Position numbers and translations under genes: made by a program. DNA of 64,000 bases from NCBI GenBank assembly GCA_003550325.1, contig QKWP01000062.1, forward strand, positions 456,000 through 519,999. The letters run 5' to 3'. Below, one piece after another: positions 45,201 through 58,800 of this stretch. The notes beneath the pieces are model-generated. The model ran no database searches. It saw only the letters and a program-made list of their open reading frames with translations, and was not told the DNA's origin. Source of the DNA: Gigaspora rosea (lineage: Eukaryota > Glomeromycota > Glomeromycetes > Diversisporales > Gigasporaceae). The stretch's first letter is position 1, and each line of letters opens with the position of its first letter.

Positions 45201-47049
45201 TGGCATGTATCAGATAAATATATATTATTGTTATTATGGTATCTAATGTACAATCTATACAATAACCAAATTAAAAAGGCATGTATTGTTACATAGACCT
45301 ATACAAAAAATTTATTTTTTGTTTTTAATTTTTATAGCAATAAGTATTATATATTAGGGCCGTGTCATTAATCACCTGATTATTTTTTATCAGAGGTCTA
45401 CCACCTCCCTCTTCTTTAATATATATATAGTCAGGTTCCTTATATATAATTTCACTTTTTTTTACCCTCCTCCCCCCCTAAAAAATCACCTGATTTTTGT
45501 CACTCCCCTTACAAAAAAGGTAACTGATATTGCCTCTTATATACATGTATTAATATGCCATGTCCATGAATTGATCAATATTCATCATGAATTTGGAATA
45601 GACACTTTTAACTGTTCAGCTATTAAGCAAAAATTATTTTCAAGTTTGTCACTATTTTCAGTTTACACTTAAAGATGGTAATAATAAAAAATATAGAAGA
45701 TCATATATTCTCAAAGTATTAGAACATGAAAATTGAAAATTGTTTTTTAAACTTTTTAAAATACTAAGCTACTTTAAAAAAAGAAATCATATAGATTAGA
45801 AAATTGGTTTTTTCATATTTTACTAATAAATTCTTTGACAATTTAAGTAATATTAAAGTTTTTTTAGTTTTTTGGGTATGTAGCTATAAGGATTTTTGTC
45901 AAATTAGTATTATTATCATTTATTATTAGTCAAAATAAAATAATGATCAATATTAATGCTTTGAAATAGTATTTACAGTAGATTTCAACTAATCCAGATT
46001 TAGCATACTGATTATATTGAAATCAGAAATATAGGATCCTATTTAGCCTTCTAAAATCTACTTATCCTTGTTTAATATAAACCCATTTTAGTGCAATAAT
46101 TTTTTTAATGAATTTACAAGTCTTAGAATATGGCCAAAAATCAATTGCTTTATAAAGATCAACTAACTAAAGATTAGTTAAATTAGCTTATTTTAAGTTT
46201 CAGAAGTTTGTGTATATTACATATATTTAATTTTATTGTATATTGTTTCTATAAGGTGTAATTGTGATTTTTAGATTTTTTGCACCATATGTATAGAATA
46301 ATTGCATATTGTTCTTTGCATACAAAAAAATTGTGTTACTGGTTTATGCATTATCATATTTCAGATTCTAAACTAGTATAGTATTTATATGCTTATCTAA
46401 TATTACAGGTATTTTTTTATAGTAAAACTAGTTATTGAATTTTATAAAAGTTATCTGGGTATGACTACTATTCTAAATTAATATTCATGAGCATTATTAC
46501 TTGACAATTAATTACAATTTTAAAATTAATAAATTATTTTTATTTTATTTATTATTCAAATACTATAATTAAATATACATATATATATTATAACTTTAAT
46601 ATATTTAAAAAATACATAAATAAGTTCCATCTGTCAAACTCGACTCAGCATAAAATATCTATATATTAGTTTAAAAAATATATAAAGCTTAATATATAAT
46701 CAATTTTTAAAAAGTTTGAGCTGCATGGGAGACATATAGACGGACCCAAAGCCTGCTTTAAAAAAAGCATGTCTATAGCCTATACTTTGGCTCTAAATCT
46801 AATTTTTATAATTATTTTTTAATTATCTAAAAATAGGTTTTAAAAACAAGCAAAAATTAGTTTCTTGTTTGATAATTAAAAAAAATAGAATCTATAGAAC
46901 AGAATACAAACCAAAATGAATTGCATAGGAGTCCCAAAAAGGTTGAATCACCTGGACTGATATACTGTGTTCAAAGCACCATAATAATTTATTGGGTTGC
47001 ATCACCTTGAACAATAAACTGTGCTTAAAGAAATTAAAAATAAAAAAAA
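45201..47049. other. AT-rich region, no gene recognised
   Basis: It includes a C-rich stretch with repeated CACCTGATTWTTT words near 45370-45500 that may be a small repeat element. Further coding-like scraps of the preceding family are possible near 45620-45740 but too weak to call. Confidence 0.4.
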
Positions 47050-47689
47050 AAACAAATAATCAAAACATATTGAGAATTACCTACCAGAAGAAAAGAGGAA
47101 AATTGAACCTGGCAAGATCAAATAAATGACTACTCCGATAAATAAAGGATCAGCTTGATAAAGAAACTCCCAAATTACATATTAGTATGCAATAAAGATT
47201 TAAATTGATTAGTAATCAATATAAAAAAAAAACACCAAAATAAAAATGTACAAAATATACTAACAGACCTTTCACTAGAAAACAAGGTATATCAAAACTC
47301 AGACAAAGAGATCTTGGTCATCATACAAAGAAAAAAGAATCTAGAGTCCTGAATCAAGCAAAAGCAGTTATTAAAAAGAAGCAAATGATAATTATAAAGA
47401 CCCATTCAAGAGTCAAAGCAAAATGATAAAAGACTTGAATTAGTAAAACATAAGAAACTTAGAAATCTAATGCAACAGGCTTCTAGAAACACTAACCCTA
47501 ATCCCAGAAGAATTTGAAGAAGTCCAAGATATAGTTGATAAAGTCCTTGAATACCAGCCATCAATGATACGCAACTTCTGGAGGCCCTGAAATTGACATC
47601 GTAAATTTTAGCAAGTAGCATAAGAGAAGTTGAAGTACTGACGACTATTTACTTACCCACATACATTAAACTGTCACAAACATCAAATT

Positions 47690-49100
47690 GAAAAAAGGGG
47701 GTCTGTATTCAGAATCTACAGAGATAGATAGTGCTGACATAATTGCTCCTGGACACTGGTATCAAAATGGGATTGAAGTTTCAACAATTAGTAGAAATGG
47801 ACTATACTGATCAAGTACATAACCTTGAGCACTGTTACAAAAAATAGAGTCGATCTTAAAAAGAAAGAATATGACGGATTATCAAAAAAAAACAGCTGAA
47901 ATAGGAGACCCTAAAGGAATGTTTCATGTGGGTTATTACTATGAAAATGGACACAGCATAAAAAAGGGCATAAAGATGAAACTTACCCCAATAGTCTAAG
48001 TCCAATGTGGATACAAATGAAAGCGGTTTAGAAATCGTAGAAGGAAATATGAAGTTGAATGTCGATAATAACAATGTGAAGCAAGATGAGGATAAGAATA
48101 CGATTGAAGAAAACAGAAGAATGGATAACATAAAAAGGTGTATTAGTGTGATGAAGTACCAAATAAAATGACAATGCGAATGAAATACTTACCAGTAAAA
48201 AATTCGATTATGCATTTGAAATCTGGATGAAAAAGGTGGAACACGGTCAGTAAGTCGAATAGAGCGGGACTTGAAACGGACAACCGAAGGTCATATTAAC
48301 GGAACATAAGTTGAGAAAGATAGAAATAAAACATTCAATCAGTATCAACAATCGACTGAAATGAAAAATTATAGGGAAACAACAGATCTTGGCCATTGTT
48401 ATAAAAAAAAAAATCTAAAAAAAAAAAAAATAAAATTTAAAAATTTCAAACTTTGAAAAAAAAAAAAACTTTACTCACGGTTACGACGTTCGTATGACTA
48501 TTTTTGCAGTGTATATATAGTATAGTATGAAAACTTTAAAAAACTCGTTTTCCAACTATAAAAATTTTAAATACAAGGATTGACATGTAAATCCAAGAAT
48601 AAAGTATGTTATACTTTGAAATTGGTATCGGTATGAAGTTTACCAATATAAAAACATATATATATATTGTTATTTATCACAGAATTCATGGGAATGCATG
48701 CTTAGACAATAAGAATTTTTTTTTATATAAATGTAAATAATAACGCCGATAAATAACGCCGATAATGCAAATCAAATCAAGTTAAATATTGTTGATGCTG
48801 GAATGGCATCGATACAAGTTGGCCATTGTTATCGAAATGGAATTGTATTAAAGCGAAAGGCATTCATGAAAATATTGGGTAAGTTGGATTTTTTTTTGTT
48901 CTTACTATCTTACTATGGGAAGCACTTACCCGGAACATTTTCTAAACATGGTATAGCTTTTATACTGGCCATTGTTATCAAAATGGAATTGTGTTAAAGA
49001 TAAGCGAAAGGCGTTCAAGAAATTGGGTATGTTAGATTTTTTTTTTATTCTTACTATTCTACTATGAGAAAGTACTTACCCAAAACATTTTCGAAATATG
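47690..49100 (+). pseudogene. Sel1-repeat protein relic
   Basis: Scattered plus-strand pieces match the Sel1 consensus (small residue, LG-x-CY-x-NGIG, K...A). They are GHWYQNGIEV (about 47750), GDPKGMFHVGYYYENGHSIK (about 47905), VGHCYRNGIVLKRKAFMKIL (about 48817) and a GHCYQNGIVLK-like copy (about 48970). Each is followed by GTAAGT-like or decayed intron sequence, as in Sel1 genes built of one repeat per exon. The last two copies sit in a direct repeat of about 155 bp (48818-49110). Sel1 proteins are protein-interaction scaffolds, often fused to kinases in these fungi. No continuous frame remains. Confidence 0.55.
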
Positions 49101-49559
49101 GTATACGGCGATAGCTAGTCAAAGTTTGTAGTTTAAACATGTTGTATTTTAATGGTAAAATTAGCGAATATATTAAGTATCATATTACAAAAAAAAAAAA
49201 ATTAATTGCAGAAGTTGCGCAGAATTTAAAAATTTGGTCACGGAAATGCTGCAGAAAAAGCAATTTATTATGCACGGAATTTTTGCAGAATTTGATTTCG
49301 TCACGGACGGAATGGCAGAAAATCATCGGCCCTGCGTTGGACAAGCAAAACACAGCCACACCTCCTCGAACATTTTGAATTATTTTTTCGGCAAGTCATG
49401 TTTTTGTTTCACAATTGGTTTTTCGGCAATGAAAGTTTTTTTTTGGGTTTAATTTTTTCTAAAACAAAAAAATTCTAATAAACAAAAAAATTAAATTTAA
49501 TATCGATAACAACAAAAATAATATTTTTTTCCAAGTTTTTTTTTGGCCTTTATGTTCTG

Positions 49560-49830
49560 TCGCCTGATGCGCACACAGATCACTTCATAAAAATTCTCTA
49601 TTAAGCTTAAGCAAATGAAGCTCTTCTGTCATACCGATACGAAGTATCTTAAAAGTATTAGTAATCCAGTGTTTTAGCTTTTAATCGTGCTAATGGCTTG
49701 GATTTTTTAATATATTTAAACATTCATTATAGCGATTAATACCTCGATTAATTTTTCTTTGGTTGTCATGCTTTTCTGATATTTATCGAAGGATTCACGA
49801 GACAGAAAACTATATGTTTGCGGCTCCATA
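49560..49830 (-). pseudogene. Short coding-like relic, unrecognised
   Basis: The minus strand reads MEPQTYSFLSRESFDKYQKS, then TTKEKLIEVLIAIMNV, then in shifted frames KKSKPLARLKAKTLDY and RIGMTEELHLLKLNREF. The change of frame at each step suggests a small gene with indels or unseen introns. Nothing else identifies it. Confidence 0.3.
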
Positions 49831-51227
49831 ATATCAATAAAGAAAAAAAAAAGCTTTATGAAAGTAATTATATGATCAGTATTTAACGAACTTCAATTAT
49901 TAATTTATTTATTTTTACGAACATAAAATTCCATCGGTTATTGATGTGATATATCAATTTAAATTAACAGTATAGTTTTCCAATTACGTATACCTCATAC
50001 ACAAACAGTAGCAGTATGTTTCACTAGCACAGCACATTAGCATGTGAAATCATAGATTGTTAACGCCATGCGAATTCCCGTAGTTTTCCCATAGTTTATA
50101 TTAATAAAGGTTTGAAAATACAAAAGTTTTTAAATTTACGCTATATTAAAGTTGTCCAGCGCGGGACAACCATGGGATTGGTTCGATTGGTTAGACATAA
50201 GAAGTATATAATAAAAATGCGTTTTATCAGATCATATCAAAATTGGGGTCCTTTCTTATTAAAATTACACATATCAGCGGATCGGCGTAATTGGGTCTTT
50301 TTTCGATAAACTGTTACATAAAAATTTGCTCCTAAGTAAACGTTGAAAAACTAACAAACGAAGTACTTGTTACAACTAACAAAAGAGCCTTTTTGACGCC
50401 TAGACAAGTTAAAAAACCAATAAAACTTAATAAAAGAGCTACGCTAAGCTATAGAAAGAAGTACTTTTATCGTTTGTTGAAATATTCGGGTGTTTTAGGA
50501 TGGGTTGGGCATTGAGAAATGGGTTGGTAACTATCAAGGGTAAATTCGGAAGCTAATTTTCAAAAAAATGGCCTTTTTAATATACTTTTGGCTTATAATT
50601 AAATACATGAATTTCGTAATTTTCTACGTACTTAATTATAAATACAAAGCTGGTTAAAAAGGCCGTTTTTGTGAAAATTCGCTTTGTAATAAATTTTCGC
50701 GTAAAATTTTTTTGATAATCCTCGATCATGATTGGTCGAGCCGACATGTTACGTCGATCCGCCGATATGAGTATGACCCTAAAAACTAAATCGTCCCATG
50801 TGGCAAATTTCCAACACCTCTAAATATTTTTCAGCTTACACCGGCACACAGCATTAGAATGATTAGAAAAATGGCATTTATCCCCCCAGAAACTGTAAAA
50901 ATTTATAGTTTCTGTCTGGCCCAAACCCTTCGGATTCTGGAACCAAACCATAACACGAACCATAATTAATAATCTTTAGTATAAATAAAATTAAATAGAT
51001 GACACGTATGTAAATGTTACTATTTACCTTTGCAATTCTGTAATTAAATTTATTTTTACATAAAACCCGAAATTCTATAAAATCTCATCATTCGATGTTC
51101 TCAAGCACCTCACACAATGGATCGGAAGTAAATTTTTAATTAGTCGGAATTTGAATAAATGAATCAAGTGGGTTACCATTTCGATGAACAAATCAATGAG
51201 ATACAAACCACCTTTTTTTCATCACAG
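49831..51227. other. Intergenic, no gene recognised
   Basis: It contains an imperfect inverted pair around 50560-50690 (AAAAATGGCCTTTTTAA / TTAAAAAGGCCGTTTTT) and a small CAGAAACTGTA hairpin near 50890. The open frame 50112-50309 has no motif. Confidence 0.4.
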
Positions 51228-51377
51228 AACTCAAAGAACAAGAAAAGGAAGCAATAGGAGAAATTAAATTTTTTTCTATCCCAGAAATACAAGAAATTGT
51301 TAGCCAAAAACCCGATAGAGGCAAGGAATATGTACTGGAAAAGTTAACTGGTGCCAAAAAGGAAAAAAAAACTTGAG
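51228..51377 (+). pseudogene. Orphan exon-like block
   Basis: After a good acceptor (TTCATCACAG) the frame reads ELKEQEKEAIGEIKFFSIPE, then IVSQKPDRGKEYVLEKLTGA, and ends at a TGA. The composition is charged and protein-like. No partner exon was found upstream. Confidence 0.3.
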
Positions 51378-51820
51378 AAATAGTACAAATAATCGGCACA
51401 AGCATTACTTTATATTCAAACATAATAATAAACAATAAATTCTCACCAAGTTTCTATCCGGTCCAAAAAAATAACCATTTTATTGTTAATGCTCGAAGCT
51501 TTTAGAGCTTTTAGAACAAATAATCGATACCTTGATACGCACATTTTTTTGATACGCCAGTGCAAAGAAAATAGTTGGGGTAAAAAGTTTGTAAGCCAGA
51601 ATGACGAACTCTAATTAATTTTTTTTAATAAACTACGTGTCCTGTGCCTTATTTAAGCATGCTTGGTCTAAAAAAATATTTTTTGTTAATTCCCTAACAC
51701 ATTTTCGACTTTACCCATTGATTAAGACGCCCTTTATTCGATTTTTTTGATCAAAATGCAAGTGATATACTTTGTGTAACAACTATCGTAAAGCTATCAG
51801 CTCTGCTAGTTCATATGCTG

Positions 51821-52699
51821 TTGGATTGATCGGCTCCATTGGCTCCATTGGTTCCATTGGTTCCATTGGCACCATTGGCACCATTGACGATTTTCTCAAT
51901 GAAGTATATCCATTGCCAACCCTGCCAGGTACGTACGCAACGTGCAAATGCAGTGAGCTATGTTTTTTTGCGTCAAGCTTTGAAGTAGGATTTAGTACAG
52001 AATTTCATACAGAAACCCCTTCCTCGTAAAAGCAAATCACATAACCTTGTCATATAAGTCTTCGATATTATCTCATATAGTAGATACGAATACGAAGCAT
52101 TTAATTACCATCATCCCGAATTTCTAAGAGTTAATTCTAGTGTAAAAATATGTTCGATTGACTTTTTTAGTCTTTTTTAGAAATAGGTTTCCCGATAGGG
52201 AGATTTAGTATTATTTCATTTCAATGACAAAATTGTGAACCATTAATTTGCCAAATATTTGTTGATTACAACGTTGGATTGATCGGCTCCATTGGTTCCA
52301 TTGGCACCATTGGCACCATTGACGATTTTCTCAATGGAGTATATCCATTGCCAACCCTGCCAGGTACGTACGCAACGTGCAAATGCAGTGAGCTATGTTT
52401 TTTTCGCGTCAAGCTTTGAAGTAGGATTTATAATACAGAAACCCCTTCCTTCGTAAAAGCAAATCACATAACCTTGTCATATAAGTCTTTGATATTATCT
52501 CATATAGTAGATACGAATACGAAGCATTTAATTACCATCATCCCGAATTTCTAAGAGTTAATTCTAGTGTAAAAATATGTTCGATTGACTTTTTTAGTCT
52601 TTTTTAGAAATAGGTTTCCCGATAGGGAGATTTAATATTATTTCATTTCAATGTCAAAGTTGTGAACCATTAATTTGCCAAATATTTGTTGATTACAAC
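51821..52699. repeat. Tandem duplication (about 450 bp) with 9-bp minisatellite, upstream of the NRPS-PKS
   Basis: Unit one is 51821-52273 and unit two is 52274-52699, nearly identical. Each starts TTGGATTGATCGG followed by GGNNCCATT 9-mers: six in unit one (51832-51885), four in unit two (52285-52320). Unit one is open as a Gly-Ser-Ile repeat ORF (51772-52029). Unit two has a one-base difference that changes the frame, so coding is doubtful. The second unit ends about 155 bp before the megasynthase start codon. Confidence 0.9.
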
Positions 52700-52854
52700 A
52701 TTGAAAAAATTCTATTAAAATTATAAACTTTCGTGATTTCTAACGAAATGTGCACATACAAGTTCAATTTTTTAAAACAATAAAATTCATACAAGTTTCG
52801 ATTTTTTTTTAAAAAAATAAAATTTATTGAATCGATTATAACATCAAGCTTAAA
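52700..52854 (+). promoter_or_regulatory. Presumed 5' region of the NRPS-PKS gene
   Basis: T- and A-rich tracts precede the ATG, with GATTATAACATC about 15-25 bases upstream. That spacing is too close to be a normal TATA box if the leader is longer. No stronger promoter signal is visible. The region is bounded upstream by the tandem duplication. Confidence 0.3.
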
Positions 52855-55800
52855 ATGAATCGACCAAATCAAATCAGTACCAAACACTTTATTTCAAAAT
52901 TCCAAGAAAGTCTATGGTTTGATTATTGTAATAATCCTAAATCTCACAGTTACAATATATTTTCTATAATCGATGTAGACAAATCAAGACCTATACATGA
53001 AATAATTTTTGCCGCTAACAACTTGATTTCAAGACATGCACTTCTACGAAGTACCTTTCATGATAAAGATGACGACGGGAAGCCCACAAAATGCTATCGA
53101 AGAGAATATCCAGCGGATCACGTGAATAATGTTGTTCATTTGATGATGATTCCCGTTGATGATAGAGATAATTTAGTTAAAAAACCTTTTGAACTTGAAA
53201 AATTATACCCTATTCGATTTTATCTTTTTGTAGATCCAATTAAATCATATTATAAAATCTATATTATTTGCCATCATATTGTTATTGATTGTTTAGGCAA
53301 TTACAATTTATTGCTTGATTTTCATAATTTGTTATCTGGTAAATCTTTGCCAATGCTTAATGGGACAACATTTGACGATTTCATTACCCAATATGAGGAA
53401 TGGCTTTATTCAAATGATTATAAACTCAAACAGAAATTTTGGCGTGATCAAATTAACTCAACCAAAAATATTGAATGGCCAATGCAATTTTCATCTGTTC
53501 ATCAAACTTTAGAATATAAACAAAGTACACTTCAATATCAAGTTTTTCATAATAACGTTGAAGAATTGAGAGCCTTAGGTCATAAATTTAAAGTTACCTG
53601 GTTTGTGGCAATGTTTTCAGCCGTATGGATCACTTTATCATCATTCGTCAATTTAAAAAATGCCAATATCTGGCTTCCATTCTCTGCACGTTCTATGCCA
53701 ATAAATTCAGATAAAAATGCATTATCTCAACTTGTCGGTCATTTCGCTAATAACATGCCAGTCCATCTAAATATTGATAAATTTAATTCAATTGGTTTGC
53801 GTTCAACTATTCAACAAATAGCAAAATTAATATCTACAGCAAAACAAAATGAAATGTACCCGTTTATTGATTTAGCAAGATATGCACAACAAACATTAAA
53901 ACGTAAACTTGTTCAACAAATTATTATTACAAAAACACCAAAAATGCCTATGAATTCTCATGCCAAAAGTTTTCGATCTGATGTAGAACTTTGGTTTGAT
54001 TTTAGTGAACAATCAGATAATACGATAATCTTTAATATTAATTATAATTCAACAATTTTTAATACTCATAATATTAAATTAATGGGTGAACAATTTTTAA
54101 AAGTAGTAAATATAATGAAAAATTATGATGATTTAGAATTAAAAATTCCAAAACTTTTAAATGGTCAAGATAATTCAACATCAATCAAATTAATATCTAA
54201 ATTCGAAAATGATTTATCAGTACCACAATCATTTCCAACAATTCATGAACTTTTTCAACAACAAGCAAAGAAATCACCAAATCATCTAGCATTATACATG
54301 GGTGAACTTGGATTATCAATGACATATGAACAATTAGATAAGAAAAGTAATCAAATTGCTCGATATCTTTTCCAAATTGGGGTTAAAGTAGAAACCCTAG
54401 TTGCGCTTCATTTAAATCAGGATATGTATATGATTCCTTGGATATTAGGAATTCTTAAAGCTGGCGGTGCTTATATTCCTATAGATAAAACATATCCAGC
54501 GGAAAGAAAGAATTATATAATTAAAGATTCTGAAGTTTCATATTTTATCACTGATGAGGAATGTAATGATTGGGTTGAAAACTTTTCTGGTAAAACGATT
54601 CAAAGCGATACAATGGATGTCATTAAACAATCCGATGACATAATCGAATCAGTATGCCATGGAGAAAATCTTTGCTATATTATGTACACTTCGGGTAAGA
54701 AAATTGATTTGATTTTTATGACTTCATCTTTTAAAAGAATATAACTTAAATAGCACTTTTATCTTTGATCATTTTAGGATCAACAGGAAAACCAAAAGGC
54801 GTATTGGTAGAACATAAAAGCGTTACAAGTTTATTGATGGACCCTAAATATGAACATTTTAGATATAAAGATAGAGGAATTAGGGTATTACAAGTGCTAT
54901 CCATGGCTTTTGACGCGTCATTAATGGGCTGGGCAATGGCAATTACTAATGGTTCAACTATTTGTTTTGCTAAAAATCCAAAATCATTGGTTGGAAATTA
55001 CTTATTAGATGTCATTAAATGTAACGAAATAGAAGCAATGACAGTTGTACCGACTATCTTGGCTACCATCTCACCTGATAAGTGTAGTCAAACTTTTAAA
55101 TATCTTGAAGTTGGTGGAGAAGTTCTTCCAAATAATTTAGCTAATCTTTGGAAGAAACATCTTAAGAAGTTTTTTAATTCTTATGGTCCTACTGAAATAG
55201 GTATTATGGCAACAAGTTATGACATCACACTTGAAAAAAGTCTTGTCACATTCGGATCCGCAATTGGAACTCCACGCGATCATACTTCTATATATATCTG
55301 TGATCCAATAACGCAAGAATTATTAAGTGATAAAGGAGAAATATTGATTGGCGGTACTGGATTAGCACGAGGATATTTAAAACGGGAAGATATTACTAAA
55401 AGACAGTTTATATTCCATCCAAAATTACAAAAACGTTTATATCGTACCGGTGATCAAGGATGTATTCTAGAGGATGGTAAAATTGTTTATTTAGGAAGGT
55501 TTGATCGCCAAGTGAAGCTTCGTGGATTTAGAATCGAGCTTTCTGAAGTTGAAGCAATAATTTTGAGTAAATGTCCAGAGATTTGTCGTGCATCAGTTCA
55601 AGTTAATGAAGAAAAGGAGTCATTGGTCGCATTTGTTATGCCAAAAGATATAGACCATAAAGCAATTCGAAATAAATTAAACAAGACAGTGGCAAAATTT
55701 CAAGTTCCGGATATTATTCCAGTTGCTAATTTGCCCTGCACTCATAATGGAAAGACAGATCATGCTAAAGTTAAGAGCAATATGCCCGAATTACTCAAGA

Positions 55801-58800
55801 AAGTTATCGTATCTAAAGTCATTGTATCTGAAGTTTCAAGACCTCAACATAAAAATTCTAAAGTCTCACTTGTTTCGCATCTACAAGTTTTATGGCAGGA
55901 TGTTCTTGCTTTGGATGAAAAACCTGATGTTAACACTAATTTCTTTGACCTTGGTGGTCACTCTCTTTTATTATTACAATTACAAAAGAAAATTCAACAA
56001 CAAATTTCATCGGTTGACCTTGTTGACCTTTTCCAAAATCCAACTATTAAATCTATAGCAAGTCTTCTTTTGCCTAAGGATCAATCTTTAGATATAGATA
56101 ATTCTATAACTACGCTTAATAATGATCAAGTAATATCATCAAGTGAAATAGCAATTATAGGCATGGTTGGGTGTTTCCCTGGAGCTGATTCAGTTGATGA
56201 ATTATGGAAGATGATAAAAACTGGGCAGCATGGGATTCACACATTTACAGACAAAGAGCTTGATGAGATAAATGCAAAAAATCGTAACGATCCTTATTAT
56301 GTACCAAAATGTGGGGTACTTTCAAATATTGACAAATTCGATGCTGAATTCTTTAAAATTAGTCAACAAGAAGCAGTTTCAATGGATCCACAACAACGTT
56401 TACTATTAGAAAAAAGTGTACAAGCTTTAGATGAAGCAGGAATCAATCCACAGTATGAAAAAGAACGAATTGGGGTATTTGTTGCAATTGAAAATAGTAC
56501 ATATAAGAATTATTCATGTAATAATGAAAATGATCCTGCAAAAGAATATAGTAATGACATTAATACCCCATCTGGAAGCGCAGCAACAAGAATTGCATAT
56601 CATCTAAATCTTAAAGGACCAGCATTTTCTCTTAATTCTGCTTGCTCTAGTTCTTTAACAGCATTAAAAACAGCATGGAACAGTATTCGATGCGGTGATT
56701 GTGACGTGGCTATAGTTGGTGCTGCCTCCATTAGATTGCCGCAATCTGGTTATGTAGCACAACCAGGTCTTATTTTTTCAGCAAATGGAATATGTCGTCC
56801 ATTTGATCATAATTCTGATGGAACTATTCTTGGAAATTCTGTGTCAGTTGTTGTTTTAAAACGATTATCTGATGCAATTTCTGATCAAAATCCAATTTCT
56901 GCTGTTATCAAATCAATTGAGCTAAATAATGATGGAAATAATAAGATTGGTTATACTGCACCAAGCGTAGATGGGCAATATGAAGTGATTAAAAAAGCTA
57001 TTCAATCTGCTAATCTTCTTCCTGCTGACATTAATTTTATTGAAGCTCATGGAACTGCTACTAAACTTGGTGATCCAATTGAAATTAAAGCTCTTACAAA
57101 AGTATTTACTGAACTCTCTTCAACATCTAATAAGCAATGTGCTATATCTTCTGTGAAATCAAACATTGGCCACTGTAATGTTGCAGCTGGATTCGCCGGA
57201 TTAATCAAGACCGTTAAAGCATTAGAGGACCGTGTTATACCACCTATGGCAAAAGATCATTTTGAAAAAGCTAATCCATTAATAAACTTCTCGTCTGGTC
57301 CATTTTATATTGCTTCCGAGTTGCAAGAATTCAATAAGACAGAAACAATGCATGCAGCAGTGAGCTCATTTGGTATTGGTGGAACGAATGGGCATTGTAT
57401 TTTAGCAGAATACAAAAAGGAGAATTTTGATTTTAAAGATAAAATGATTGAGAATACAGAGAATATTAGAGTTATTCTACCTTTTTCAGCAAAATCTATT
57501 AACAGTTTAAATAATATTAAGAAGGAATTTAAGAATTATTTCAAAGGTTATGACTTAACAACATGTAATTTGTATAATTTATGCAATATTGCAAAAACTC
57601 TTCAAATCAGTAGAGCTCAATACGAATTCCGTAGTATGATAACTGCCACATCAATTTCTGATGCTATAAACCAACTTGAACAAATAAAATCAACAATACA
57701 CGTCACATCTCCTAAAGAAAACATAATTTTCGTAGTACCCGGACAAGGTAGCCATTCTATTTCAATCCATCGTCAAATTTACAAATCATCAATGTTATAC
57801 CAAAAAAAGTTCAAGGAATGTGCAAATATTTTGCAACAGTATGATTCCACTGTACCAGATCTTACTAGTTATTTGGAAAAGGATATTTATGATATAACAT
57901 ATGATCCTTTATTAATTTTTATATCAAGTTATATATCAGCAGAAATTCTCAAATCTGTTTTCAATGTACAAATTTCTGGAATTGTTGGGCATAGTCTAGG
58001 ACAATATGTAGCTGCTACTCTTGCTGGGGTATTTTCACTTGAAATAGCTTTAGGAATTGTATTAAAAAGAACACAAATTATGCATAAAATGGACAAGGGT
58101 TCAATGTTAGCTACTAATTTAAATAGCAAACTTGCAGACAAATTTATAAAGACAGAGAAAATATCTTTAGCGGCACTTAATGAGCAAAGACAATGTATAT
58201 TCTCTGGGAGATCTAAAGATATTGAAGAATTAGCTATAATTCTTGAAATCCAAGATTATAAAGTCAAAATTCTTAATGGAGTATATGGATTTCATTCGCA
58301 CCTAACAGATTCTATTTTAGATGAATTTGAAATAGCAATTTCTTTATTACTTGATAAAGCATTCCAGCAAAGCACTTCTGCGATTATTCCTTTTATTTCA
58401 AATGCTACTGGAGAATGGGCTAATGTTGAAGATGTGTATACAACAAAATTTTGGAGAGAACATTTACGAAAAACTGTTCAATTTGAATCTGGAATAAAAA
58501 CTATTAATTCAACATTTACAAATCCAATATTTGTTAATGTTGGAATTGGAACAGTTACAAGTAAATTTATTCAAAGAATATTAAATAATGATATAACGAT
58601 TATAAATAGTCTTGATTTCGACAAAACTAGTTTTGAAGAAATAATTGGAAATTGCTGGAACAATGGAATAGAAATTAATTGGCATAATTACTATAAGTAT
58701 ATTTGCCCTTTGATGACAAAAAGTCGACTTGTTCAATTGCCTGGATATTCATTTAATCATAATTGCAGTTTCTGGGTCCAGCAAGTTTATCAGAAACCAT

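Noticed and set aside
47406..48131. Two hydrophobic minus-strand ORFs (71 and 91 residues)
   Set aside because: They lie opposite Sel1-relic coding sequence. Hydrophobicity arises from reading A-rich coding DNA backwards.
49139..49452. Two overlapping ORFs (79 and 72 residues)
   Set aside because: Different frames of the same stretch with no splice context or motif. I could not decide that either is real.
51772..52029. 85-residue Gly-Ser-Ile repeat ORF
   Set aside because: It comes from the 9-bp array. The duplicated unit has a one-base change that destroys the frame, and a splice-donor-like site follows, so I cannot support it as a gene.
52855..54744. Reading the NRPS-PKS as two separate genes (ending at 54744 and starting at 54765)
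   Set aside because: A donor and acceptor exactly restore the invariant SGSTGKPKG motif, so one spliced gene is far more likely.
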